From Accumulibacter sp. (GTDB lineage Bacteria; Pseudomonadota; Gammaproteobacteria; Burkholderiales; Rhodocyclaceae), in contig NZ_JAPUVR010000100.1 in assembly GCF_029255125.1 (NCBI RefSeq), positions 186,001-250,000 of the forward strand: a stretch of 64,000 nucleotides of DNA, read 5' to 3'. The first letter of the stretch is position 1; every line of letters begins with the position of its first letter. The translations under genes and the position numbers were made by a program. Shown in pieces: positions 1-8,992 of the stretch. The notes beneath the pieces are model-generated. The model was not told the DNA's origin and did not search any database. It saw nothing but the letters and a program-made list of their open reading frames with translations.

Positions 1-161
1 GGCAAAGCGCGTTTCCCACTTGCTGCTTGCCGTCGCCGCTGTGTGGTGTTGGTGTCCGCCGGTGCGGGCTGAAGGTGGCCGCGCCGGCGCTTTGCGGTAG
101 TATGCTGACGGACGCCGCACCGGTGCGATCCGGCGCGTGTCGACCACCTGCCGATTCCACC

Positions 162-1889
162 ATGTCCTCCTCTTCCGCTCTCGCCGCACTCGCCTTCGCC
201 GGGCTGCTGTCTGGCTGGCCGGTTTTCGCCGAGGTGCCGAGGCTGATCGCGCCGGCCGAGCTGCGCGGCTTGCTGGCAAACTTTCTCGAGCGGCCCGATC
301 TGGGCGATGCGACGGAGGAGGCTGCGTTCGCTCGCCGGGCGCAGCGCGAGGCGGCGAATCTGCTGGCGACCGAAGGCTATTTCTCGCCGCGCGTCGAGTT
401 GCGCCGCGACGACGGCGAACTCGTGCTGCTCGTCGAGTCGGGTGAGCGCTCGCTGATCGGTGCGGTACACATCGCTCTGCTCGGCGATTTGACCGAGGAA
501 AGGCGCGCGTCGCTGATCGCCGGTTGGCGGCTGAAGCGCGCGCAAGCGTTTCGCCAAAGCGACTGGGACGAGGCCAAGCATGCGCTGCTCGCCGACTTGC
601 TGGCGGTCGACTACGCCGGTGCGCGGCTGCGCGAGACGCGCGCCGAGGTTGATCCGGTGGCCCGTCGGGTCGAGCTCTACATCGTCGCCGAAACGGGGCC
701 GCGTTATCGCTTCGGCGAACTGAAGATCAGCGGGCTGCAGCGCTATTCGGCGGCGCTCGTCGCGCGTTTCAACGACAGCGTCAAGGTCGGTGACAACTAC
801 CGTGAGGACCGCCTGCTCGCCTTGCAGAATGCCCTGCAGAGCACGCCCTATTTCTCGTCGGTGAGCGTCACGCTCGAGCGTGCCGACGAGCGGGCGGACG
901 CGCCCGCGCTGGCCAGCGACGGCGCGTTGACGGCGCCGGTGCTCGTCCGTTTGCGCGAGCGTTCGCCTTACCAGGTGTCGCTTGGCGGCGGCTACAGCAC
1001 GAATACGGGTTTGCGCATGGAGGCGACGTATCGCAACAGCGATGTCTTTTCGCGCGCCTGGGAGTTGCAGAGCGGATTGCGCATCGAGCAGTTGCGTCAG
1101 ACGGCGTATGCCGATCTGTTCTTCCCGCCCGATGAGCGGCGACGGCGCGACGGCGTCGGCACGTCGTTCGAGGAGTCGGATATCGCCGGGCTGGCGATTC
1201 GCCGCTTTGCCGTTGGCGCGATGCGCGTGCAGCAGCGCGGCAGCGTCGAGCAACGGCTGAGCGTCAATTGGCAGGAAGAGAAGCGCTTGCCGGACGGCGC
1301 GCCCGAGAGTAGCAGCCGGGCGCTGACCGCTTTGCTCGCGTGGACCTGGCGGCACGCGGTCGATCCGCTCGACCCGGCCGAGGGCGTTTCGCTGCAGGTG
1401 CAGCTCGGCGGCGGCAGCCGGAACCTGCTGTCCGATCAGGACTTCCTGCGCGCTTATCTGCGCTATAGCCAGGGGATCCCGCTGAGCGCGCGCGACGCCT
1501 TGCTCGTGCGGGGCGAAGTGGGTGCCACGCTGGCGCCTTCGCGCGTCGGGATTCCGCAGGACTTCCTCTTTCGCGCCGGCGGCAGCAATTCAGTGCGCGG
1601 CTATGCGTACCAGAGCCTCGGCGTGCGCGAGGGGACGGCGACCGTGGGTGGACGCTATCTGCTGACGATGAGCGCCGAGTACCTGCATTGGCTCAGCGCG
1701 ACCTGGGGTGCGGCGGTCTTTGTCGATGCTGGAGATGCCTTCGACGAGCGCCGGGTGCGTCAGCTGGCGACCGGTTACGGCGTCGGTGCGCGCTGGCGCA
1801 GCCCGGCCGGGCCGCTCGGCATCGATCTCGCGTGGGGCCAGCGCGTGGGCAAGCTGCGCCTCGATTTCTCGCTGGCGATTCCGTTTTGA
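162..1889 (+). CDS. tamA: TamA, outer-membrane Omp85-family subunit of the translocation and assembly module
   Basis: A 575-residue outer-membrane assembly protein of the Omp85/BamA superfamily. With TamB it forms an envelope-spanning module that helps insert outer-membrane proteins such as autotransporters. The start at 162 is chosen because it opens a signal peptide (residues about 1-23, ending near VFA-EVP). The reading frame stays open upstream to 27, but those residues are not signal-like. POTRA-like segments fill roughly residues 25-290. The C-terminal half is a beta-barrel with the family's late RGY-type element (SVRGYAYQSLG) and a terminal aromatic (AIPF), as expected for barrel assembly. 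tamB follows after 51 bp, the usual pairing. BamA is less likely because there are too few POTRA domains for it and tamB is adjacent. Confidence 0.9.
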   Translation: MSSSSALAALAFAGLLSGWPVFAEVPRLIAPAELRGLLANFLERPDLGDATEEAAFARRAQREAANLLATEGYFSPRVELRRDDGELVLLVESGERSLIGAVHIALLGDLTEERRASLIAGWRLKRAQAFRQSDWDEAKHALLADLLAVDYAGARLRETRAEVDPVARRVELYIVAETGPRYRFGELKISGLQRYSAALVARFNDSVKVGDNYREDRLLALQNALQSTPYFSSVSVTLERADERADAPALASDGALTAPVLVRLRERSPYQVSLGGGYSTNTGLRMEATYRNSDVFSRAWELQSGLRIEQLRQTAYADLFFPPDERRRRDGVGTSFEESDIAGLAIRRFAVGAMRVQQRGSVEQRLSVNWQEEKRLPDGAPESSSRALTALLAWTWRHAVDPLDPAEGVSLQVQLGGGSRNLLSDQDFLRAYLRYSQGIPLSARDALLVRGEVGATLAPSRVGIPQDFLFRAGGSNSVRGYAYQSLGVREGTATVGGRYLLTMSAEYLHWLSATWGAAVFVDAGDAFDERRVRQLATGYGVGARWRSPAGPLGIDLAWGQRVGKLRLDFSLAIPF

Positions 1890-1940
1890 GGCGGCAGCGA
1901 TGAAGCCGAAGGTGGCGCGCGAAGTGCAGCGAGCGACGAA

Positions 1941-4900
1941 ATGGACGAGCCGGTGAGCGACCAGGCGAGCGCTGCCAGCGATCATCCGGCGATCGCACCG
2001 CCGACAGTGGCGGGGCCGCCTCCGACGGGGACGGACGGGCACCGTGCTCGCTGGTGGCTGTTCGTCGTCTGCCTGCTCGGTTTGCTCGTCGGTGCCGCCT
2101 GGGTGTGGACGAGCGAGGCTGGGTGGCGCGCGACGTGTCGCTTGCTGAGCGCAGTTGGCGGCGGGCAATTGAGCATCCGGGGGGCAAGTGGTAGCCTGGG
2201 CACGGCGCCGGCGGTCGCTTGGCTGCACTGGCGCAGCGACACACTCGATGTGCAGCTCGAGCAACTGCAGGTGGTTTGGCGCCCGACTGAGCTGTTGCGC
2301 GGGCGCCTGGCGATTGCCCGGCTGGCAGCGGCGCGCCTGCGCGTCGCGAAGCTGGCAAGCAGTGAAGTGCCGGCGCCGCCACAGACGCTGCGCCTGCCGC
2401 TCGCCGTCGCCGTCGTCGTCGACGAAGTCGACATCGGCCGCCTGGAAGCCGGCGATTACGCGCATCGGGACGGCAAGGCGCTGACCGTCGCGGAAAACCT
2501 GAAGGCGCGCTGGCACAGCGACGATGAGCAGCACCGCGTTGCCGATCTGCGCGCCGCGGTCTTCGGTCTGGCGGTTGACGGTGAGTTGAGCCTGGGTGTC
2601 GAGCCGCCGTTCGCCGTTCTCGCCAAGGCCGCCGTCGAGGGCGCAACGGGCGGGCGGGCGCTCGCCTTCGATCTCTCCGCGGAGGGACCACTGACCGATA
2701 TCGCCGTGCACGGCAGTGCGCGCACGGTCGCCGGGCGAGCGGGCGAGGACTTCGCCGGCGAGTTGCAGGCACATCTGACGCCCTTTGCGCGCGGATCCTA
2801 TCGCAGCGCGCTCGTCCGCCTGTCGGGCGTCGATCCGGCGGCGTGGGTCGACGGCGCGCCGCGCGCCGCCCTTGCCGTACAGATCGAGTTGCAGCCGCTG
2901 GGCGACTCACCGAGCGAACTGGTTGGGCGCCTGGCGCTGGTCAATCGGCTGGCCGGCACGGTCGACCGACAGCGCCTGCCGCTCGAGTCGTTGCGCAGCG
3001 ATCTGCGGCTGAGCGGCGGCGAGCTGAGCCTATCCGCGCTCGACGCTGAACTGCTCGGCGGCGGGCGCCTGCAGGGCAGTGGACGCTGGCAGACGGACGA
3101 GCTGGCGCTGAGCCTGAACGCCGCTCGTCTCGACGCGGCTGTGCTGCACGGCGCGCTGCGCCGGACGCAGCTTGCCGGTGCGCTGCGCGCGACGCTGGCG
3201 TTGCATCGGCAAACGCTCGCGGTCGACCTGCGTGACGCGCGTTTCGCGGTCGCCGCCCGGATGATCGCCGATCCGGCAGTGCTGCTCGTCGAAGGCATGC
3301 GCCTGTCGGCCGGCAAGGCAGAGCTGCGCGTCGACGGACGGCTGGCATTGAGCGGCGAGCGCGCGTTTGCCGCGCGCGGCAGCCTGCACGACTTCGATCC
3401 GAGCGCTTTCGCCCGCTTGCCCACGGCGCGCCTGAACGCGACGTTTGACGCCGAGGGACACGCCGTGCCGCTGGCGCTGAAGCTCGCTTTTGCTCTGCGT
3501 GACAGCCGTTTTCACGGGCAGCCGCTGGCCGGCCGCGGCGCCTTGGAAATCGTCGGGCGGCGCCTGTCGCAGGTGGCGATCGAGTTGAGCGCGGCGGGCA
3601 ACCGGCTGACCGCGAACGGCGCGTTCGGCGCGCCGAGCGATCGTTTGAACGTCGTCGTCGCGGCGCCTAAAGTTGATTCGCTCGGCATCGTCGGCGACCT
3701 GGACGGGCGCGTGCTGCTCGGAGGGACGCTCGCCGCGCCGACGCTGAGCGGCGAGTTGCGGGCGCTGCGACTGGTACTGCCCGGGCTCGGCGAGTTGCGC
3801 GGGCTGCAGGCACAGGCGAATCTGGGCGAGGGTGCGCAAGGCGCGCTCGCCGGTCAACTGCGGCTCGCCAGCTACACCCGGGCGGGCGGCGCAGGCGTGT
3901 TCAGCGGGCTCAGCATTGAGGTCGAAGGCGTGCGCGGCGCACACCGGCTGCGCGCACAAGCCGCCCTCGCGGGAGAGCGGGAAATGCGTCTGCGCCTCGC
4001 CGGCGCGCTTGGCGAGCAGGCGGGCGGGCTGGTCTGGAGCGGCACGCTCGACGAACTGGTGTTCGCGTCGCTCGTCGAGCCCGCTGCGCCCTTCGTCCGC
4101 CTCGCCGCGCCGCTGCCCTGGCGCATCGGCGGCGGCGGGCTGGCGCTGGGTGCCGGCGAACTGGTGGGTGCTGGGGGATGGTCGGCACGCGTGGAATCCT
4201 TGCGTCTGACTGCCGCCGGCTGGCAGAGCGCGGGCAGCGTGCGCGGCCTGCCGATGGCGCGCACGCTCGCCGAGTTCTCGCCCAGCCTGGCGGCGACGCT
4301 GGCCAACCCGGCGGGCGGCGAGCCCTTGCGTCTGGCCGGTGAGTGGGAATTCGGCCCGCCAGCCACGCGCAGCGCTAGTGGTCTGCCGGCCGGCCGCCTG
4401 CGCCTGGCGCGCGAGAGCGGCGATCTGGCGATCGGCGCTTTAGCGCTTGGTCTGCACGAGGCACAGCTCGATCTGGCGAGCAGCGATGGGCGGCATGTCG
4501 CGGGGCTCAGGCTGCGCGGCGCGCGCCTCGGCGAGCTGACCGCGCAACTCAGCGCTGCCGCGTCGGCGCGCGCGCTGCTCGATCGTCTGGCACCGTGGCG
4601 CGGCGACCTCAGGCTGAACGCGCCCGACCTCGCCTGGCTCGGTCCGCTGCTCGGTCACGGATGGCAGCTTGGCGGCCGCTTGGTGGGCGATGTCCGCCTG
4701 GGCGGCACGCCGGCGCGGCCCAGCCTGGGCGGCGAGTGGCGCGGTGACGACTTGGCGCTGCGCGCGCTCGACCAGGGCATGCGTCTGGAACGCGGCCGGT
4801 TGCAGGCGCGCCTGGCCGGGGGCGAGACGCCGGCAGACCTGCGCCTGCGGCTCGACGAACTAAGTTTCGAGAGCGATCTGCAGACAATGCCACGCGCGCT

Positions 4901-5999
4901 GCAACTCGCGGCGGGGATCGCTCCCGGCGAACTGACCGGCAAGCCTGGACGCTTCTTGGCGAGTGGCGAACTGCGCCTCGGGCAGGCCGACGCGGTCTTG
5001 CAGCTGCGCGCCGAGCGTCTCGGCGTGTGGCAACGGCCCGACCAGTGGCTGCTCGTCTCGGGCAACGGCGAACTCGCGTTGGCTGCCGGCAGCGTGGCCG
5101 TCGTCGGCCAACTCGCGGTCGACGCGGCCTATTGGCAACTCGCCGGCCTGAGCACGCCGAGCCTGTCCGAGGACGTGTTCATTCGCCGAGGCGGCGCTCA
5201 GGCGCCGGCCTCGGGTGCGCCGCGCCTGCTCAGCGTCGACCTGCAGACCGATCTTGGTCGCAACTTCCATTTCCGTGGCGCGGGCGTCGAAAGCCGTCTG
5301 GTCGGCGCCCTGCGCTTGCGCGCGCAGGGCGGCGAACCGCTGCGTGCGAGCGGGTCGATCCGCACGCGCGACGGGCGTTTCGATGCCTACGGCCAGAAGC
5401 TGGAGATCGAGCGCGGCATCGTCAACTTCCAGGGACTGGTCGACAATCCCGGACTGAACATCCGTGCCATACGCGCCAATCTGCCGGTCGAAGCCGGCGT
5501 CGAGGTGAGCGGCACGGCGCGCCGACCGGTGGTTCGCCTGATTTCCGATCCACCGGTGCCCGACGCCGAGAAGCTGTCTTGGCTGGTCCTCGGACACGCG
5601 CCTGATCAGGAGGGCGGGCAGGACGCGGCGCTGCTCTTCGCCGCCGGGCAGGCGATTCTCGGCGGGCAGGACGGCGGGCCGCTGAAGGCCTTGCAACGCA
5701 GCCTGGGCATCGACGACTTCGGCATCAGCACAGGGACGCTCGACGGTTCGGGTCGGCGGCTGACCAGCCGCATCGCCAGCTCGAGCGGCTTCGGCAGCGC
5801 GAGTACGGCGACCGGGCAGATCGTCAGCGTCGGCAAGCGTCTGTCGGCAAATCTGCTGCTCAGCTACGAGCAGGCGCTGAATGCCACCGGCAGCGTCGTC
5901 AAGCTGACGGCCAATCTCGGACGCAATCTGTCGGTCGTCGGTCGGGCCGGGTCGGACAACGCGCTCGACGTTTTCTGGACCTACCGTTTTGGTCGCTAG
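1941..5999 (+). CDS. tamB: TamB, inner-membrane-anchored translocation and assembly module protein
   Basis: A 1352-residue AsmA/TamB-family protein that spans the periplasm and partners TamA in outer-membrane biogenesis and probably lipid transfer. One N-terminal membrane anchor is visible at about residues 34-56 (WWLFVVCLLGLLVGAAWVW), followed by a very long repetitive beta-rich region. The C-terminal TamB (DUF490) domain carries the recognisable GIVNFQGLVDNPGLNIRA-type stretch near residue 1165 and ends in a barrel-like strand (DVFWTYRFGR). The length is typical of the family. It lies 51 bp after tamA and is presumably co-transcribed with it. Confidence 0.92.
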   Translation: MDEPVSDQASAASDHPAIAPPTVAGPPPTGTDGHRARWWLFVVCLLGLLVGAAWVWTSEAGWRATCRLLSAVGGGQLSIRGASGSLGTAPAVAWLHWRSDTLDVQLEQLQVVWRPTELLRGRLAIARLAAARLRVAKLASSEVPAPPQTLRLPLAVAVVVDEVDIGRLEAGDYAHRDGKALTVAENLKARWHSDDEQHRVADLRAAVFGLAVDGELSLGVEPPFAVLAKAAVEGATGGRALAFDLSAEGPLTDIAVHGSARTVAGRAGEDFAGELQAHLTPFARGSYRSALVRLSGVDPAAWVDGAPRAALAVQIELQPLGDSPSELVGRLALVNRLAGTVDRQRLPLESLRSDLRLSGGELSLSALDAELLGGGRLQGSGRWQTDELALSLNAARLDAAVLHGALRRTQLAGALRATLALHRQTLAVDLRDARFAVAARMIADPAVLLVEGMRLSAGKAELRVDGRLALSGERAFAARGSLHDFDPSAFARLPTARLNATFDAEGHAVPLALKLAFALRDSRFHGQPLAGRGALEIVGRRLSQVAIELSAAGNRLTANGAFGAPSDRLNVVVAAPKVDSLGIVGDLDGRVLLGGTLAAPTLSGELRALRLVLPGLGELRGLQAQANLGEGAQGALAGQLRLASYTRAGGAGVFSGLSIEVEGVRGAHRLRAQAALAGEREMRLRLAGALGEQAGGLVWSGTLDELVFASLVEPAAPFVRLAAPLPWRIGGGGLALGAGELVGAGGWSARVESLRLTAAGWQSAGSVRGLPMARTLAEFSPSLAATLANPAGGEPLRLAGEWEFGPPATRSASGLPAGRLRLARESGDLAIGALALGLHEAQLDLASSDGRHVAGLRLRGARLGELTAQLSAAASARALLDRLAPWRGDLRLNAPDLAWLGPLLGHGWQLGGRLVGDVRLGGTPARPSLGGEWRGDDLALRALDQGMRLERGRLQARLAGGETPADLRLRLDELSFESDLQTMPRALQLAAGIAPGELTGKPGRFLASGELRLGQADAVLQLRAERLGVWQRPDQWLLVSGNGELALAAGSVAVVGQLAVDAAYWQLAGLSTPSLSEDVFIRRGGAQAPASGAPRLLSVDLQTDLGRNFHFRGAGVESRLVGALRLRAQGGEPLRASGSIRTRDGRFDAYGQKLEIERGIVNFQGLVDNPGLNIRAIRANLPVEAGVEVSGTARRPVVRLISDPPVPDAEKLSWLVLGHAPDQEGGQDAALLFAAGQAILGGQDGGPLKALQRSLGIDDFGISTGTLDGSGRRLTSRIASSSGFGSASTATGQIVSVGKRLSANLLLSYEQALNATGSVVKLTANLGRNLSVVGRAGSDNALDVFWTYRFGR

Positions 6000-6061
6000 T
6001 GCGCGGTCTGGCGCACCGTGGGCAGACCGTCGGGGGCGAACACGCGGTCGGCGCGGGAGGC

Positions 6062-6092
6062 AAAAAAAAGCGCGGTTCGTGCGAACCGCGCT
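6062..6092 (-). terminator. Intrinsic terminator of the candidate sRNA
   Basis: A near-perfect hairpin with a GCGCGGTTC arm and its complement (6070-6091) is followed on the minus strand by eight T residues (the A-tract at 6062-6069). The U-tract lies only on this side, so the terminator acts on minus-strand transcription and not on tamB. Confidence 0.85.
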
Positions 6093-6246
6093 AAATCCAC
6101 ACCAAAGGAGGAGGGTGGAGGAGACATCCGGAGAAGAGCTGCACTGCTGCCTTCGGCCACCGCGTGCCGCATTGCCTTGCGACACGCCAGCATGGGGGGA
6201 AACTCGCTTCCCACGCTTGGCACGGGCTCACCACATCGCTACCGAT
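6062..6246 (-). ncRNA. Candidate sRNA (about 185 nt) with its own promoter, terminator and two anti-Shine-Dalgarno motifs
   Basis: The 570 bp between tamB and the OsmC gene hold no protein gene but do hold a complete minus-strand RNA transcription unit. A sigma-70 promoter (TTGACG, 17-bp spacer, GATAAT) would start RNA near 6246. A strong hairpin plus T8 terminator ends it at about 6062. The predicted RNA can fold into a GCCA..UGGC stem-loop (about 6185-6220) and a GUGUCGCA/UGCGGCAC stem-loop (about 6160-6185). It then carries an apparently unpaired stretch with two CUCCUCC copies, complementary to the ribosome-binding-site consensus. No family is recognised: the SRP RNA GGAA-loop motif is absent, and the length would also suit 6S RNA. 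A regulatory sRNA is the likeliest reading. Confidence 0.6.
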
Positions 6247-6252
6247 GAGTGA

Positions 6253-6287
6253 ATTATCGCCGATCGAAGACCTTGCGTCAAGCTTTC
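6253..6287 (-). promoter_or_regulatory. Sigma-70 promoter of the candidate sRNA
   Basis: Read on the minus strand, TTGACG is followed by exactly 17 bp and then GATAAT (minus-strand positions 6258 to 6253). This is close to the sigma-70 consensus with ideal spacing. Transcription would begin about seven bases further on, near 6246. There is no open reading frame with a ribosome-binding site downstream before the terminator. Confidence 0.65.
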
Positions 6288-6569
6288 TTGCTGCATTGCG
6301 CAATATTTTTTCCGTTGTCCCTGATCGGCCCCCCCTCTAGAGTAAAAGCGATTAATATGCGGATGGTTGCTGCTCAATAATGACATCGATTATACAATGC
6401 GTAATTTTTTCGCGGGTCGAATGAAGGCGTCATTTTGACTACGATATTGCGCTGCACCATCAACCGTCTGGCCTGCCGGCCAGCGCTTCCGGTTACAATG
6501 CGGATAAGCCCTGGCGCGCCGCGCCGGGCGCGGCCAGCGGCCGCAGGCATGGGGTAAGGACTGTTTTGG

Positions 6570-7004
6570 GTGGAGGTTGGTGGCGTGGAATGTAAGGTCA
6601 AGTGGATCAATGACGGGATGGCGTTCGTCGCCGAGACGGGCACCAACCATGCGCTGGTGATGGACGGTGCGCCAGAAGCGGGTGGGCGCAATCTGGCGCC
6701 GCGGCCGATGGAGCTACTCCTGGCGGGCACCGGCGGCTGCGCGGCTTTCGATGTCGTGCTGATTCTGAAGAAGGCGCGGCAGGCGATCAGCGGTTGCGAA
6801 GTCAGCCTGCAGGCGCAGCGCGCGGAAAGCGAACCGCAGGTGTTCACCCGCATCCACTTTCACTTCCGGGTCACCGGCAAGCAGCTCAAACCGGAAGCCG
6901 TCGAGCGGGCAATCCAGTTGTCGAAGGAAAAGTACTGCTCGGCCTCGATCATGCTCGGCAAGACGGCCGAGATCACTTACGACTATGCCATCGTCGAAGC
7001 CTGA
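6570..7004 (+). CDS. OsmC-family protein
   Basis: A 144-residue protein of the OsmC/Ohr superfamily, whose members reduce organic hydroperoxides or act on small thiols with a pair of cysteines. The two family cysteines are present in their usual settings: one in GTGGCAAFD near residue 54, the other in KEKYCSASIML near residue 118. The sequence looks more like the YhfA-type subgroup than classical Ohr. The GTG start at 6570 is preceded by a GGTAAGGA element nine bases upstream. The gene stands alone after the sRNA region and converges with the coq7 operon. The substrate cannot be named from sequence. Confidence 0.85.
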   Translation: MEVGGVECKVKWINDGMAFVAETGTNHALVMDGAPEAGGRNLAPRPMELLLAGTGGCAAFDVVLILKKARQAISGCEVSLQAQRAESEPQVFTRIHFHFRVTGKQLKPEAVERAIQLSKEKYCSASIMLGKTAEITYDYAIVEA

Positions 7005-7008
7005 AGCG

Positions 7009-7632
7009 CTAGAGGTAGTACGCCGTCCGCGTCATCACGCGGCCCGCCAGCTTCATTGCCAGACGAGCCGGCGCTGGCAGTTCGCGCGCGCCGAGCCGGT
7101 TGGCCGTCGCCGCATGCGCGACTTCATCGGCGCGCATCTGTTCGACGATGGCGCGCGACTTGCGGTCGCTCGCCGGCAACTCGTCGAGGTGGCTGTCGAG
7201 GTGTGCTTCGACCTGCCTTTCGGTTTCGGCCAGGAATCCAAGGCTCCACGCGTCGCCCAGTTTGCCGGCGCAGATGCCGATGGCGAGCGAGCCGAGATAC
7301 CAGACCGGATTGAGCAGGCTCTTGCGGTCGGCGAGTTCGGCCAGGCGGCGCTCGGTCCAGGCGAGATGCTCGGTTTCCTCGTCCGCTGCCTGCTGCAAGG
7401 CGTGCTGGATGCTCGGGTCGCGACAGGCCAGCGCCTGCCCTTGGTAGAGTGCCTGAGCGCACACCTCACCGACGTGATTGACCCGCATCAGGGCGGCGGC
7501 GTGCGCCCTTTCCGCCGGAGTCAAGGGATCATGGCCGATTTCGTTTCCAGGCACTGGGCGCGTCGTCGGCGCTGGCGCGAAGAGCGTGCGTAGCGCTCTG
7601 TCGAAACCGATAATGAGGTCGTCGTGGGTCAT
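7009..7632 (-). CDS. coq7: 2-polyprenyl-3-methyl-6-methoxy-1,4-benzoquinone monooxygenase (Coq7)
   Basis: A 207-residue diiron hydroxylase of the ubiquinone pathway, doing the C-6 hydroxylation that UbiF does in E. coli. The repeated carboxylate/histidine iron ligands of the Coq7 family are visible: [22 protein letters not shown] and RADEVAH. The start at 7632 ([10 protein letters not shown]) matches the normal family N-terminus. The frame runs open another 330 bases upstream but with shadow composition only. It is the last gene of a minus-strand set after rppH and the CNP1-like gene and ends four bases from the convergent OsmC gene. Confidence 0.93.
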   Translation of the reverse strand: MTHDDLIIGFDRALRTLFAPAPTTRPVPGNEIGHDPLTPAERAHAAALMRVNHVGEVCAQALYQGQALACRDPSIQHALQQAADEETEHLAWTERRLAELADRKSLLNPVWYLGSLAIGICAGKLGDAWSLGFLAETERQVEAHLDSHLDELPASDRKSRAIVEQMRADEVAHAATANRLGARELPAPARLAMKLAGRVMTRTAYYL

Positions 7633-7690
7633 CGGGGTCCTCTGCCGGGCGACGGCCGGCGCCGCTTGGTGGAGAAAGCCTGGCCGGCAA

Positions 7691-8272
7691 TCAGCGGCGC
7701 AGGGCGGTTGGTTGTCCGCCATGACGCAAGGCGCGGCGAGCGTCGTCGGCGTCGCGCAAGCGGACGTCGATGTGGCAGAAGTAGTCGGAAAAGAGCGCCG
7801 CGTAGTGCCGGTTGAGCGTGTTCTCGCTGATCGTTTGCCAGCGGTCGCTGCGCGCTTTCGACCACGTGCGGTCGGCGCGGCCGAGGGCGTATACCCGGCG
7901 CTCGCCGGTTGCGCAGCGCATCCCTTCGTAGCTGATGTTCTGCGCACCGGACGGGCTGACAACGACCAGCGTATAGCGCAGAACGCCGTCGCTGCCGACG
8001 CTCAGCGAGTCGCCGTCAATCAGAAAGCGGTTGTTTGTTGTCGCGCTGACCTCGAAAGGGATCAGTTTTTCGTTTTGCGGAAAAGCCGGTAACTGCACTT
8101 CGTTTTCCTGCCAGGTTGGCCGTTCCTCGTCTTCGTCGGCGCGCGCGGCGGCGCCAACCGAACCGGCGCTCACACCAAGGCAAGCCGCGATGATCAGCGT
8201 TTGGCGGAGCGGCCGCGGCCAACGTGCGTTCGCCTGCGTCTGCCGGTTGTGGCTGGGCGGTACGCGAAGCAT
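7691..8272 (-). CDS. CNP1-like family exported protein
   Basis: A 193-residue protein matching the CNP1-like family, known mainly from betaproteobacteria and without an established function. An N-terminal signal sequence is visible ([24 protein letters not shown], about residues 22-45). The mature part begins with an acidic [11 protein letters not shown] segment typical of the family. Two cysteines (MRCATG, YFCHID) could form a disulfide in the periplasm. The gene starts three bases after the rppH stop, and its ribosome-binding site (GAGGAG) lies within the end of rppH. The two are therefore almost certainly translationally coupled. Confidence 0.85.
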   Translation of the reverse strand: MLRVPPSHNRQTQANARWPRPLRQTLIIAACLGVSAGSVGAAARADEDEERPTWQENEVQLPAFPQNEKLIPFEVSATTNNRFLIDGDSLSVGSDGVLRYTLVVVSPSGAQNISYEGMRCATGERRVYALGRADRTWSKARSDRWQTISENTLNRHYAALFSDYFCHIDVRLRDADDARRALRHGGQPTALRR

Positions 8273-8275
8273 TTC

Positions 8276-8833
8276 TTACTCCTCGCCGACCAGCGTTACG
8301 GGTTGCGGGTCGGGCAGGTTTTCGCGTCGGGTGGGTGGCGGCCGGCGAGTTCGCCGGTGATCGGCATTGAGAAAACGCGCCAGTTCGTTCAGCGCCTGTT
8401 CGTACACCCGACGCTTGAACTCGATCACGGCGTCCAGCGAAACCCAGTAGGTGTTCCAGCGCCAGGCATCGAACTCGGGGTGGTCGCAGGCGCGCAGCGA
8501 GACGTCGGTGTCGCGACCAATCAGGCGGAGCAGAAACCAGATCTGCTTCTGCCCGCGGTAACTGCCACGCCATTCGCGTCTTACCCAATGCGCCGGTACG
8601 TCGTAACGCAACCAGTCCTTGGTCCGCCCCAGAATGCAGACATGCTCGGGCAGCAAGCCGATCTCTTCATACAGTTCCCGGTACATCGCCTGCTCGGGCG
8701 TTTCACCGCGCTTGATGCCGCCCTGCGGGAACTGCCATGAATGCTCTCGGATGCGCTTGCCCCAGAATACCTCGTTCCTGGCGTTGCAAAGAATGATGCC
8801 GACGTTCGGGCGATAGCCTTCACGGTCAAGCAT
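8276..8833 (-). CDS. rppH: RNA pyrophosphohydrolase RppH
   Basis: A 185-residue Nudix hydrolase that removes pyrophosphate from the 5' end of triphosphorylated mRNAs and so triggers their decay. The Nudix box is complete ([20 protein letters not shown], then IGL), and the N-terminus [17 protein letters not shown] is diagnostic of RppH over other Nudix enzymes. The start at 8833 is chosen on that match; an upstream ATG at 8878 would add 15 unrelated residues. It heads a minus-strand operon with the CNP1-like gene and coq7, and is divergent from proS across about 160 bp that must hold both promoters. Confidence 0.95.
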   Translation of the reverse strand: MLDREGYRPNVGIILCNARNEVFWGKRIREHSWQFPQGGIKRGETPEQAMYRELYEEIGLLPEHVCILGRTKDWLRYDVPAHWVRREWRGSYRGQKQIWFLLRLIGRDTDVSLRACDHPEFDAWRWNTYWVSLDAVIEFKRRVYEQALNELARFLNADHRRTRRPPPTRRENLPDPQPVTLVGEE

Positions 8834-8992
8834 TTCCCAAGACCTGCAATTCGATTGATTGCGTACATTCTTCCACATTTCACAGGACTTGCAAAGCAGA
8901 TCACGAGTCGCGCCAAATGATTTCGCGGCGGCTGCCGGGCTCGGGTAAAATCGCTGCTTGCCATCCCGCCAGCCTTTTCTTAGCTATCCACC

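Noticed and set aside
6062-6246. Interpretation of the intergenic RNA as the 4.5S signal recognition particle RNA
   Set aside because: The conserved GGAA-tetraloop region with its flanking asymmetric loop (AGGUCCGGAAGGAAGCAGC-type) is not present. Only a loosely similar GAAGGCAGCAG stretch occurs.
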